NCBI GenBank assembly: GCA_033763355.1
Contig: JANRKT010000090.1
Span: 1-28,171 of the forward strand
Length of the DNA stretch: 28,171 nucleotides
Reading direction: 5' to 3'
Source of the DNA: JANRKT01 sp033763355
GTDB lineage: Bacteria > Bacteroidota > Bacteroidia > Chitinophagales > Chitinophagaceae
Part shown: positions 15,347 through 23,339 of the stretch, piece by piece
How the letters are laid out: each line of letters begins with the position of its first letter
Numbering within the stretch: position 1 is the first letter of the stretch
Translations under genes and position numbers: made by a program
Notes under the pieces: model-generated
The model's input: only the letters and a program-made list of their open reading frames with translations
The model's database searches: none
Told to the model about the DNA's origin: nothing

Positions 15347-15694
15347 TCACTTAACCTTCATCTCCTCCGCCCTTCTTGCCTCTACCTCATACTTATTGTC
15401 GTAATACCCATGCTTCAAAGTTTCTGCGAGGTAACGCAAAACAAAATTAATATACCCATGCTGCCTGAACTGCTCAACGTGCTTGAGTTCATGCCTCAAC
15501 CATTTTTCGTTATTCAGGAATTCGGCTGCTGAAGCTTTGTAGAGATGGATGGTTTTGCCAAGTGTAAATGCAACAGATTTTACGCCAAGTTTCCACGCAG
15601 CAATCTTTGCAAGGCGGGAGTTTTCCCTTATAGTGATATGGGTGAATGACATAGTGTTCGGATTATCTTTAAACTGAAACACAAATGATGCCAT
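15347..15694 (-). CDS. Small HExxH protein, putative zinc metallopeptidase-like
   Basis: 115 residues from the ATG at 15694, which follows the peroxiredoxin stop by 2 bases; a GTG at 15715 would add 7 residues inside the upstream gene and is less likely. The centre has LRHELKHVEQFRQHG with an HExxH zinc motif (His68, Glu69, His72), and near the C-terminus YEVEARRAEE gives a Glu at 103 or 105 that could be the third ligand. This is the pattern of small DUF4157-like or minimal peptidase-like proteins. There is no signal peptide. It is the last gene of a minus-strand unit after M23 and peroxiredoxin. Substrate and role are unknown. Confidence 0.7.
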   Translation of the reverse strand: MASFVFQFKDNPNTMSFTHITIRENSRLAKIAAWKLGVKSVAFTLGKTIHLYKASAAEFLNNEKWLRHELKHVEQFRQHGYINFVLRYLAETLKHGYYDNKYEVEARRAEEMKVK

Positions 15695-15696
15695 GA

Positions 15697-16167
15697 TTAT
15701 TTTACCTCCTTCCACGCATTTATAATTTCCTCTGCATGTTGCTTATTCTTAGGGCGTAAAAAAATTATCCGGATAATCCCTTTTTCGTCTATTACAAAAG
15801 TGTTGCGGAATACCCCCATGTATTTGCGGCCAAACATCTCTTTTTCACCCAGCACACCATATTTTGCCAGCACTTCTTGTGTTGTATCGGCTATAAGCGG
15901 AAAAGGCAGACCATATTTTATTTCAAACTTCTTTTGCTTTTTTTCATCATCAGGGCTTATCCCGATTACTTCAAAGCCATTCTTCTTTAAGAGCGCATAA
16001 TTGTCCCGCAGGTTGCATGACTCAATAGTGCAGGTAGGCGAACCGGCTTCGGAATAAACGTATAAAATCACTTTCTTTCCTTTGTAATCAGACAGGGAAA
16101 TTTTATTTCCGTTCTGATCTTTGCCCGTGAAGCCGGGGGCTTTTTCTCCTTCTTTAAGATGTGTCAT
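15697..16167 (-). CDS. bcp: Bcp/PrxQ-type peroxiredoxin
   Basis: 156 residues of the thiol peroxidase family that reduces peroxides with thioredoxin. Peroxidatic Cys46 and resolving Cys51 are in SPTCTIESCNLRD, the 5-residue spacing of atypical 2-Cys PrxQ; Arg121 in VFRNTFVID is the active-site Arg. The usual PxxxTxxC motif (for example PKDMTPGC in E. coli Bcp) reads SEAGSPTC: the Pro is Ser and the Thr is Ser, the latter conservative. The enzyme is likely still active. It is 17 bases downstream of the M23 gene and 2 bases upstream of the HExxH gene, so these three form an operon. Confidence 0.9.
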   Translation of the reverse strand: MTHLKEGEKAPGFTGKDQNGNKISLSDYKGKKVILYVYSEAGSPTCTIESCNLRDNYALLKKNGFEVIGISPDDEKKQKKFEIKYGLPFPLIADTTQEVLAKYGVLGEKEMFGRKYMGVFRNTFVIDEKGIIRIIFLRPKNKQHAEEIINAWKEVK

Positions 16168-16184
16168 TCTTTTAGATTAAAACA

Positions 16185-17894
16185 TTACCTGGTAAACTTA
16201 AATGTTTTCTCCGTTTTATTCCCCGCCTCATCTTCAACAGAAATTTTCAGCTCATGTTCTCCTCTGGGGCAATGTTCATCAAACTTATAAGTAAAGGTAT
16301 TGCCCCGCTGAGAAAACATCAGCCATTCGCCATCCAGCTCTGCCCGAAAATTTTTAACCTGGTTATAATTATCAGTTACGCTCACCACAAGTTTGGAAAG
16401 CTTTGACAGGTTTGCGCCATCTTTTAATGAATAGGAGATAACCTGCGGCGGCTCTGTATCTGCTATTAATTGAAAAATACCAAAATCCCGGAAATCAGAT
16501 TTGTACCATCCCAGTTCCCAAACAGCTTTCTTAACACTGATATTATTCTTTGTAATTTTTTTAATAAGTAATCTATCCCGCAGGTGGTAGGGGATTATTT
16601 TATCCGGTTTAACCCTTAAAGTATAATTGGCATGTACCGGCACCGTATAAGTATGAATGTGGTGTATTCCCGAAAAAGCCAGCGGGTCAGCATTGGGGAA
16701 CCCCGTATAAGTAAAGTTCAATGAATCGTATAAAGCGTTTTCAGGAAGGTACACCTGCATGTTTTCGGTTTCATAAACATTCACTTCGCCGGCTTTCATT
16801 TTATACCCCGGCCTTGCGGGAACAGGCCAGTACCCTGTGCGCTGAACAGAGAATTTTACCTGCGAGGTATTGCCATAAGCATCTTTAACTTCTATTCTCA
16901 ATGCCTGCACAACAGTATCAGGCAATTCAAAAAATGGTTTGCCTCCGGATGGCCGGTAAATATCCAGCCCGTTACCCGGCAGCGGGAACAAATACTGATA
17001 ATAAGGGCCGCCACCGTTTTTTATCCTGTAATCTGTATGAGCATTCAGGTATCTTGTTTCATCGTAACCAATGCGGGCCAGCTTAAAGCCATTCAAAGCT
17101 TCGGCCACTTTATAAAGCGTGGCTTCAAAAATGCCGTTGGCGTTGGGCACGCCGCTCATTTTATCAGCAGCCTGTATGGCAAAAACCACTTTATCTGTGT
17201 TTACTTTTATTATTCCTGCAGGAACATAAACCCCCTGTACTTTTTTTAAAGGATAAACAAGCGGGCTTTGCTCATAGGTGCTGATGTTCCGGTTATACAC
17301 TACCAGCCTGTACACATCGGGGGGAACTTTATCCGGTATATTCAAATCAAACATAAGCGGGTTCAGGCATTTTTCTGTTGTGGTTTCTCTTATCTCAAAA
17401 TGTACATGCGGCCCCTGCGAGCCGCCTGTGTTGCCGCTGTATCCAATAAAGGTTCCTTTTTTTACAGGGAAATCAGCTTCTGGAATATCAAGATCAACCT
17501 GCCAGCTTTCTTTTTCGTATTGCTTTTCCTTTACGTATTCTTCAAGCTCCGGCATAAAATCGTTCATGTGGGCGTAAAGCGTAGTAAGGCCGTTGGGATG
17601 ATTAAGATAAATGGCCCTTCCAAAACCGCCCGGTTCAATTTTTATTCGGGCTACATAGCCATCTGCTGCTGCGTAAATGGGCAGGTTTTCTTTTCGCTGC
17701 GTGAAAAGGTCAAGCCCCATATGAAAATGGTTAGGCCGCATCTCGCCAAAATTGGCATTGAGCTTTACGGGAATGTTAAGCGGATACCGGAAATATGTTT
17801 TGGAATGGCCTGCGGATTCTTCTTGTGAGGGGCGGGGTTGAGCATACAGCAGGACAGCAAAGAGCATCAAGGCAGCGGACAGGGTAAATCTCAT
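16185..17894 (-). CDS. Large secreted M23 family peptidase
   Basis: 569 residues from ATG 17894 (a TTG one codon earlier is less likely). Signal peptide about 1-19, ending LLYAQ. The M23 domain at about 35-175 has the full zinc site: HxxxD in HFHMGLDL (His58, Asp62) and HxH in HVHFEIR (His163, His165). Some 390 further residues follow, rich in beta strands, with Ig-like phrases near the end (SVTDNYNQVKNFRAELDGEW and FDEHCPRGEHELKISVEDEA). This long form is frequent in Bacteroidota and is probably a periplasmic peptidoglycan endopeptidase. A -7 box TAGTTTTG lies at 17928-17921 on its strand. First gene of the unit with the peroxiredoxin. Confidence 0.88.
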   Translation of the reverse strand: MRFTLSAALMLFAVLLYAQPRPSQEESAGHSKTYFRYPLNIPVKLNANFGEMRPNHFHMGLDLFTQRKENLPIYAAADGYVARIKIEPGGFGRAIYLNHPNGLTTLYAHMNDFMPELEEYVKEKQYEKESWQVDLDIPEADFPVKKGTFIGYSGNTGGSQGPHVHFEIRETTTEKCLNPLMFDLNIPDKVPPDVYRLVVYNRNISTYEQSPLVYPLKKVQGVYVPAGIIKVNTDKVVFAIQAADKMSGVPNANGIFEATLYKVAEALNGFKLARIGYDETRYLNAHTDYRIKNGGGPYYQYLFPLPGNGLDIYRPSGGKPFFELPDTVVQALRIEVKDAYGNTSQVKFSVQRTGYWPVPARPGYKMKAGEVNVYETENMQVYLPENALYDSLNFTYTGFPNADPLAFSGIHHIHTYTVPVHANYTLRVKPDKIIPYHLRDRLLIKKITKNNISVKKAVWELGWYKSDFRDFGIFQLIADTEPPQVISYSLKDGANLSKLSKLVVSVTDNYNQVKNFRAELDGEWLMFSQRGNTFTYKFDEHCPRGEHELKISVEDEAGNKTEKTFKFTR

Positions 17895-17920
17895 CAATGG
17901 TTTTCTGTAATTTTATGCTA

Positions 17921-17928
17921 CAAAACTA
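17921..17928 (-). promoter_or_regulatory. -7 box for the large M23 gene
   Basis: On the minus strand TAGTTTTG matches TAnnTTTG and ends 27 bases before the ATG at 17894. A TTG at 17957-17955 is 26 bases upstream of it, longer than the usual spacing, so the -33 element is doubtful. Confidence 0.35.
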
Positions 17929-17964
17929 AGCCCCGGCACGTCTTAATAAAAAATCAATTTCAAC

Positions 17965-18258
17965 ATGAGTGTTAATTCAAAGCACATTGCCACTTTCCTG
18001 CTCGGTGCAGCCGCAGGGTTTGCCGCATACAAATACATGAACATGACCGATGAGGAAAAAGAAAAACTGATGGCCGATATTAAGGCCAAAGCCAATGCTT
18101 TTAAAGAGGAGGCGGAAAATATGGCGGAGAAAGGGAAAGAGTATTTTGAAGAACTGCGCAGCAAAGGCGGCAGCGCATTTAAAGAGCACATGAAAGGGGC
18201 AGAGGACATGTTCAATGACCTGTTCGGAAAAAAAGATACGGGATCAAAACCTGCATAA
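17965..18258 (+). CDS. YtxH-like small membrane protein
   Basis: 97 residues. The N-terminus has a short Gly/Ala membrane helix (HIATFLLGAAAGFAAYKYM, about 7-25), then an amphipathic, Lys/Glu-rich helix to about residue 85. This is the layout of YtxH-type general-stress envelope proteins. No enzyme motif. The single helix would put the charged tail in the cytoplasm or periplasm. It diverges from the M23 gene with 70 bases between the starts. ATG 17965. The role is inferred from layout alone. Confidence 0.75.
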   Translation: MSVNSKHIATFLLGAAAGFAAYKYMNMTDEEKEKLMADIKAKANAFKEEAENMAEKGKEYFEELRSKGGSAFKEHMKGAEDMFNDLFGKKDTGSKPA

Positions 18259-18474
18259 AATTTTTTATTCACATCCTCCTTTATCCGCCGTTCCTCCTGT
18301 AATCCGCTCCGTTTGTAGTTTTCACGACAATGGGTTAGAAAACCATGTGGTACTTTAACATCGTAATTAACATGTACCCGGTTTAGGGTATATATTTTTT
18401 TAAAAACTGGTACAACATTTGGCTTACAAAAATTGTCTTGTAATTAAGTATTGCTAACTATAAAAGGATGGCGT

Positions 18475-18645
18475 ATGAAGAGGATTTTACACAAAATGGC
18501 TTTAGTCTGGATTTCGCTGCTGAGTATTATGGGGTTTTCCAAAACCAAATTATCCAAAGCTGAAAAAGACCAGGCAGGAAAAGCACCCCAGCAACAGGAA
18601 ATTATGCTGGATGAATATGAGCTTTCTGCTTTTCACAGCAACTGA
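18475..18645 (+). CDS. Small membrane or secreted peptide, 56 residues
   Basis: From ATG 18475 the peptide starts MKRILHKMALVWISLLSIMG and continues with a Lys-rich, then Gln- and Glu-rich tail ending ELSAFHSN. The basic start and hydrophobic stretch (about 8-21) suggest a signal or anchor; no cysteine supports a lipoprotein. An AAGGA-like purine stretch precedes the ATG at about 10 bases. An upstream TTG at 18451 extends the frame but fits less well. A strong terminator lies 67 bases after the stop, which supports a discrete small transcription unit. No family recognised. Confidence 0.5.
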   Translation: MKRILHKMALVWISLLSIMGFSKTKLSKAEKDQAGKAPQQQEIMLDEYELSAFHSN

Positions 18646-18712
18646 GTTTTTCTCAAAACATGAGGAATAGCGGATGTAACATGCCAGCATTCATGGATAA
18701 AAAAATTGCCTG

Positions 18713-18739
18713 AATCCTGCTTTAGTGCAGGATTTTTTA
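18713..18739 (+). terminator. Rho-independent terminator of the small-peptide unit
   Basis: AATCCTGC (18713-18720), loop TTTAGT, GCAGGATT (18727-18734), followed directly by TTTT. This is an 8-bp perfect stem with a T run, 67 bases after the stop codon at 18645. It is the clearest terminator in the window. Confidence 0.85.
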
Positions 18740-18923
18740 GTTGGGGTTATCCCAAACCAAGCTGAGTTGATTCTCTTAAAAAAACCCATAACAGCATACA
18801 TTCTTTCTTTCTTGCCATACTATTTATAGTAATGCAGCCCGTTTATTTTTATAGCAGTTGCTGGCCAATAAAATTCGAAAAAATATAATGTTGATAAACA
18901 CTTAAAGCAGTTGTAATTTCCAA

Positions 18924-18954
18924 TTGGGCATTTCCTGCTCACCCATTACCTTTG
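18924..18954 (+). promoter_or_regulatory. carB promoter
   Basis: TTG at 18924-18926 and TACCTTTG at 18947-18954, with 20 bases between. The second element is a full match to the Bacteroidota -7 consensus TAnnTTTG and the spacing to the -33 TTG is as expected. Transcription would start near 18961 and give a carB leader of about 155 bases. Confidence 0.7.
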
Positions 18955-18958
18955 CACC

Positions 18959-18998
18959 CCGGGTTTAAGCCCGGTTTTGCCCCCATCCATAAAGGGGG
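18959..18998 (+). promoter_or_regulatory. Two tandem hairpins at the start of the carB leader
   Basis: First: CCGGG (18959-18963), loop TTTAAG, CCCGG (18970-18974), then TTTT. Second: CCCCC (18980-18984), 9-base loop, GGGGG (18994-18998), then TTTT. Both stems are followed by short T runs, as intrinsic terminators are, and both lie at the very beginning of the predicted transcript. They may form an attenuator or an mRNA-stabilising 5' end; no known riboswitch is recognised. Confidence 0.45.
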
Positions 18999-19116
18999 TT
19001 TTAAAAAGAGAGGCCGCATTAACAAGTGACAAACGCAACACTGCAGCAAAATTTCAGCGAGGGGTTTACAAACCTTAACTACTTCTTTTTCCAAACCAAT
19101 TTTATTATAAACCGCA

Positions 19117-21939
19117 ATGCCAAAAGACCAATCCATTAAGTCAGTACTCATTATCGGTTCCGGACCTATTATCATAGGTCAGGCCTGCGAATTTGATTAT
19201 TCAGGCAGCCAGGCTGCAAGAAGTTTACGTGAAGAAGGCGTAAAAGTAATCCTCATCAACAGCAACCCCGCCACCATTATGACCGACCCGATGATGGCGG
19301 ACAAAGTATATCTTCTTCCGCTGAATGCGGACAGCATTGAACAGATTCTGGAAGAAAACAGCATTGATGCGGTGCTGCCCACCATGGGAGGCCAAACAGC
19401 GCTGAACCTGGCTAAAGAAGCCGAAGAACTTGGCCTCTGGGAAAAATACAATGTGAGGCTGATTGGTGTGGACATTAAAGCAATAGAAAAAGCCGAAGAC
19501 CGGGAAAAATTCAGGCAATGGATGATTGAAATGAACATACCCGTTGCCCCGGCCAAAACAGCCAACTCGTTTCTGGAAGGAAAAGAATTTGCACAGGAAA
19601 TTGGTTTCCCGCTTGTCATCCGTCCTTCATTTACTCTGGGAGGCACAGGCGGCGGCTTTGTGCACAGCAAAGAATTTCTGGATGAAGCTTTGAACCGCGG
19701 TCTTTCCGCATCACCCATTCATGAGGTGCTGGTGGAAAAAGCCGTACTCGGATGGAAAGAGTTTGAACTTGAACTGCTTCGTGATGCCAACGACAATGTA
19801 GTTATCATTTGCACAGTGGAGAATTTTGACCCGATGGGCATTCATACAGGCGACTCCATTACCGTGGCGCCTGCCATGACACTAAGCGATACCGCTTTTC
19901 AACTGATGCGCAATACCGCCATCAGCATGATGCGTAAGCTTGGCAATTTTGCCGGCGGCTGCAATGTGCAGTTTGCACTGAACCCCGCAACAGAAGAGAT
20001 CATCGCTATTGAAATCAATCCACGTGTGAGCCGCTCATCTGCGCTTGCATCGAAAGCAACAGGCTATCCCATTGCAAAGATTGCTGCCAAACTGGCCATT
20101 GGCTATTCCCTTGATGAATTGAAGAACCAGATCACACAATCCACTTCCGCATACTTTGAGCCTGCACTGGACTATGTTATTGTAAAAATACCCCGCTGGA
20201 ACTTTGACAAGTTTAAAGGCGCCAATGATGTGCTTGGCCTGCAAATGAAAAGTGTTGGTGAAGTAATGGCCATCGGAAGGAGTTTTACCGAAGCCATTCA
20301 GAAAGCCTGCCAGAGCCTGGAGAACAATGCCGTGGGCCTGGGGTATTATGGCAAAAGCCTGATGCATTCTGAAGAACTGATTGATTACCTGAAAACACCA
20401 AGGTGGGACCGCATCTTCCGCATTAAGGATGCATTGATGGCGGGCATCAGTGTGAAAACCATTTGCCAGGTAACAGGTATTGACCGGTGGTTTATTTACG
20501 AAATACAGAAGATCGTTAACCTTGAAAAAGAAATATCAAAATACAAGCTTGATACTTTACCCGTTGAACTGCTGAAAGAAGCCAAGTTTCTTGGCTTCAG
20601 CGATGCGCAGATATACCGCATCATGCAGGACGGCAGCGAAGAGGAAGTTTATGAAAAAAGAAAAGCGGCGGGCATTACACGTGTATATAAAATGGTGGAT
20701 ACCTGTGCTGCAGAGTTTGAAGCAAAAACGCCGTATTTCTACAGCACATTTGAAAACGGCAATGCCAATGAAAGCAAGGTAAGTAACAGGAAAAAAATAA
20801 TTGTACTTGGCTCCGGCCCCAACCGCATTGGCCAGGGTATTGAATTTGACTATTGCTGTGTACATGGTTTGCTTGCCATAAAAGAATGTGGCTATGAAGC
20901 CATCATGGTAAACTGTAACCCCGAAACTGTTTCTACAGATTTTGATATGGCTGACAAACTCTACTTTGAGCCTGTTTACTGGGAACACCTGTGGGAAATT
21001 GTTGAGCATGAGAAACCGGATGGCGTAATTGTGCAGTTAGGCGGACAAACCGCTTTAAAGCTTGCAGAGCTTTTGCACAAGAAAGGAATAAAAATCATCG
21101 GCACGTCTTTCGATAACATGGACATTGCCGAAGACCGTGGCCGTTTCAGTGATATGCTGAAAGAGCTGGGCATACCTTATCCACGCTATGGTACAGCTTA
21201 CACGGTTGATGAAGCCGTGGAGGTTGCTAACAAAGTAGGTTATCCTGTTCTCGTACGTCCGTCTTATGTTTTGGGCGGGCAAAGAATGAGGATTGTAATT
21301 AATGATGATGAACTGGAAAAAGCAGTAGTAAGCCTGCTGAAACATATTCCCGGAAACAAAATCCTTATTGATCATTTTCTTGACCGTTGCCAGGAAGCGG
21401 AGATTGACGCCATTTGTGATGGAAAAGATGTTCACATTATGGGCGTAATGGAACACATTGAACCGGCAGGTATTCATAGCGGCGACAGCAATGCTGTGTT
21501 ACCTGCATTCAATTTATCGCCGCTGATTGTAGATACCATGGAAGATTATGCTAAGAAGATTGCATTCCGCCTCAGCATCAAAGGCCTCATCAATATTCAA
21601 TTTGCCATAAAAGACGGAATGGTGTACGTAATTGAAGCCAATCCCCGTGCATCCCGTACCACACCTTTTATTGCCAAAGCATACCAGATACCTTACCTGA
21701 ATGTGGCCACCAAAGTAATGCTGGGTGAAAACAAACTGAAGGATTTTAAGTTTGAGAAAAAACTGAGGGGTTATGCCATTAAGGAACCGGTTTTCAGTTT
21801 TGAAAAATTCCCGGGTGTGAGCAAGGAACTGGGACCGGAGATGAAATCAACCGGTGAAGCTATCCGGTTTATCAAAGATTTAAAAGATCCTTACTTCAGG
21901 CATTTGTATAAAGAAAGGAGTATGCACCTGAGCAGGTAA
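19117..21939 (+). CDS. carB: Carbamoyl-phosphate synthase large subunit, without C-terminal regulatory domain
   Basis: 940 residues. Two homologous halves, each a pre-ATP-grasp plus ATP-grasp unit: the first opens with SVLIIGSGPIIIGQACEFDYSG, split here as VLIIGSGPIIIG and ACEFDYSG, and the second (from about residue 558) with IVLGSGPNRIGQGIEFDYC. Each has ATP-grasp segments (LVIRPSFTLGGTGGGFV; VLVRPSYVLGGQRM). It makes carbamoyl phosphate from bicarbonate, ammonia (from CarA) and two ATP, for arginine and pyrimidines. The protein ends about 30 residues after the second MKSTGE, so the ~135-residue MGS-like domain that binds UMP and ornithine in E. coli CarB (1073 residues) is missing. From memory, ~940 residues is common in this lineage, so it is probably native. 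carA is not in the window. Preceded by a promoter and a structured leader. Confidence 0.96.
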   Translation: MPKDQSIKSVLIIGSGPIIIGQACEFDYSGSQAARSLREEGVKVILINSNPATIMTDPMMADKVYLLPLNADSIEQILEENSIDAVLPTMGGQTALNLAKEAEELGLWEKYNVRLIGVDIKAIEKAEDREKFRQWMIEMNIPVAPAKTANSFLEGKEFAQEIGFPLVIRPSFTLGGTGGGFVHSKEFLDEALNRGLSASPIHEVLVEKAVLGWKEFELELLRDANDNVVIICTVENFDPMGIHTGDSITVAPAMTLSDTAFQLMRNTAISMMRKLGNFAGGCNVQFALNPATEEIIAIEINPRVSRSSALASKATGYPIAKIAAKLAIGYSLDELKNQITQSTSAYFEPALDYVIVKIPRWNFDKFKGANDVLGLQMKSVGEVMAIGRSFTEAIQKACQSLENNAVGLGYYGKSLMHSEELIDYLKTPRWDRIFRIKDALMAGISVKTICQVTGIDRWFIYEIQKIVNLEKEISKYKLDTLPVELLKEAKFLGFSDAQIYRIMQDGSEEEVYEKRKAAGITRVYKMVDTCAAEFEAKTPYFYSTFENGNANESKVSNRKKIIVLGSGPNRIGQGIEFDYCCVHGLLAIKECGYEAIMVNCNPETVSTDFDMADKLYFEPVYWEHLWEIVEHEKPDGVIVQLGGQTALKLAELLHKKGIKIIGTSFDNMDIAEDRGRFSDMLKELGIPYPRYGTAYTVDEAVEVANKVGYPVLVRPSYVLGGQRMRIVINDDELEKAVVSLLKHIPGNKILIDHFLDRCQEAEIDAICDGKDVHIMGVMEHIEPAGIHSGDSNAVLPAFNLSPLIVDTMEDYAKKIAFRLSIKGLINIQFAIKDGMVYVIEANPRASRTTPFIAKAYQIPYLNVATKVMLGENKLKDFKFEKKLRGYAIKEPVFSFEKFPGVSKELGPEMKSTGEAIRFIKDLKDPYFRHLYKERSMHLSR

Positions 21940-21954
21940 AAGTTGAGGTCCCAA

Positions 21955-22512
21955 TCAAAAATAAAATCCCGCTCTCAGTGCAATGCGGTTATAATTGGCA
22001 TTTGTTCTGATGTGGTTTTCAATAACGGAAGCCTGCTGGTAACGGTATCCGAAACTTACCAAAAACCCTTTGTTGTTTATAAGATTCAGTTTTAAACCTG
22101 CGCCGGTTGCAAAAGCAAAGCCCCCGCGGTAACTCCTGTTGGGACTGTTGGTGGCATTGTAACCATAACCTGCATCAACAAAATAATAAGGCACAATATC
22201 TCCTTTCTTAACCATATCAACCCGTATGCTTCCAAACAGCGGAAAGATGGTGGTGGTGGCAAAAAGATCAGCCCCAACACCTATGCCAGTAAAGATCTGC
22301 GGCGTTAAGCGGTATCCGTTTACTGTTTGAAAAGAAAAGGCAGCAGTGGTTACATTATCAGGTGTGGTTTTGGCAGTTGCCAGTGCACCTATTTCAGTAT
22401 AGTGGCTAAACCTGCGTAAGCTTTCTTCTTTCTGCATCGTTTGTGCGCAGGCAGCAAGTGAAGCAAATACTGTAATAAAAGGAATATAAATCCGGGCTAT
22501 CATTTCAAGCAT
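21955..22512 (-). CDS. Outer-membrane beta-barrel protein, unknown function
   Basis: 185 residues from ATG 22512; another ATG three codons on (22503) is equally good. A signal peptide (IYIPFITVFASLAACAQ) is followed by alternating beta strands such as AAFSFQTVNGYRL, FTGIGVGADLFAT, GAGLKLNLI and GFLVSFGYRYQ. The last residue is Phe in ALRAGFYF, the C-terminal aromatic signature for outer-membrane insertion. The barrel is small (about 8 strands). It lies 22 bases downstream of the LytTR regulator on the same strand, so it is probably in that operon and might be a target or a partner. Convergent with carB, 15 bases apart. Confidence 0.78.
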   Translation of the reverse strand: MLEMIARIYIPFITVFASLAACAQTMQKEESLRRFSHYTEIGALATAKTTPDNVTTAAFSFQTVNGYRLTPQIFTGIGVGADLFATTTIFPLFGSIRVDMVKKGDIVPYYFVDAGYGYNATNSPNRSYRGGFAFATGAGLKLNLINNKGFLVSFGYRYQQASVIENHIRTNANYNRIALRAGFYF

Positions 22513-22534
22513 TTCAGTTCAATGGTATAGATAA

Positions 22535-23296
22535 TTATAACTCGGCCCATGCTTTAAAGGCCTGCACCCTGTCCCGGCTTACAATTGCTTCATCCGTTTG
22601 GGCGCCTGCTTTTAAAGCAATTTTCAAGCGGCTGTTGAAATGTGTTTTTATTTCTTTGATGGATGTAACACTGCAGATAAGGCTGCGGTTGAGCCTGAAG
22701 AATTCAGCAGGATCAAGGAGTTCCTGTAATTTTTCAAGCGTATAATCAATGGTATGCCGGTTGCCGTCTTTTGTAACAAGGTAAACGGTCTTATCAACCG
22801 CGTAAAAGTAGGCAATGTCTGAAGTATCTTTAAAAAACATCCGTGTACCGGTTTTTAAAAGAAAACGGTTTTTATACCCGGGGTGGGGCTTGTGCGATGC
22901 CCGGATCATATCCAGCACTTCTTTACTTAATACTGCAGATTGCGTAACTGACCGGTATTTATTTATTGCCCTTGCTATGGCTTCAGCGGTTACAGGTTTT
23001 AAAAGATAGTCAATGCTGAACAACCTGAAAGCCTCGATGGCATACTGATCGTAAGCGGTAGCGAATATAACCGGGCAATGTACCTGCACTTTTGAAAAAA
23101 TGCCAAAGCTGATGCCGTCTGCAAGTTCTATATCCAGAAAAAGAAGGTCCGGATGGGGGCGTGTATTGAAAAACTCAACGGCATCCTCCACGTTGTCTAT
23201 TACATCCTCAACCTGTACAGATGGGTCAAAATGATGTAGCAGCATTTTCAGGCGCTCAGCTGCCAATGGCTCATCTTCAATTATTAAAACCTTCAT
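22535..23296 (-). CDS. LytTR family response regulator
   Basis: 253 residues. Receiver domain at 1-120 with the acidic pair near residues 7-9, phosphoacceptor Asp55 in LLFLDIEL, Thr80 in FATAYD and Lys100 in YLLKPV. A LytTR DNA-binding domain follows at about 145-250 (RFLLKTGTRMFF, DIAYFYAVDKTVYLV, FFRLNRSLICSV). LytTR proteins bind direct repeats with beta-strand loops and often control envelope genes. The partner is the kinase 43 bases upstream on the same strand. ATG 23296. Confidence 0.92.
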   Translation of the reverse strand: MKVLIIEDEPLAAERLKMLLHHFDPSVQVEDVIDNVEDAVEFFNTRPHPDLLFLDIELADGISFGIFSKVQVHCPVIFATAYDQYAIEAFRLFSIDYLLKPVTAEAIARAINKYRSVTQSAVLSKEVLDMIRASHKPHPGYKNRFLLKTGTRMFFKDTSDIAYFYAVDKTVYLVTKDGNRHTIDYTLEKLQELLDPAEFFRLNRSLICSVTSIKEIKTHFNSRLKIALKAGAQTDEAIVSRDRVQAFKAWAEL

Positions 23297-23339
23297 AAAA
23301 CAGTTTGTTCAATTAAAAACAAGCCGGGAAAAAAAAGGT

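Larger units (their letters stand above)
18646..19116. other. Non-coding stretch: terminator, spacer, carB promoter and leader
   Basis: 471 bases without a convincing gene. From left: the terminator of the small-peptide unit (18713-18739), a TTGGG/CCCAA hairpin starting at 18741, an ACTAT/ATAGT palindrome at 18819-18830, AT-rich spacer, the carB promoter (18924-18954), two hairpins in the carB leader (18959-18998) and about 120 further bases before the carB ATG. No protein-like reading frame on either strand looks real. Confidence 0.6.

Noticed and set aside
17268..17828. Long plus-strand open frame opposite the large M23 gene
   Set aside because: The M23 zinc motifs lie on the minus strand here; the plus frame has no recognisable domain.
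18939..19175. Minus-strand frame over the carB promoter and start
   Set aside because: It runs through the promoter and the carB start and resembles no protein.
21900..21954. CarB shortened by a recent stop mutation
   Set aside because: No MGS-like sequence remains after the stop, and the next gene ends 15 bases later, so no lost tail is visible.
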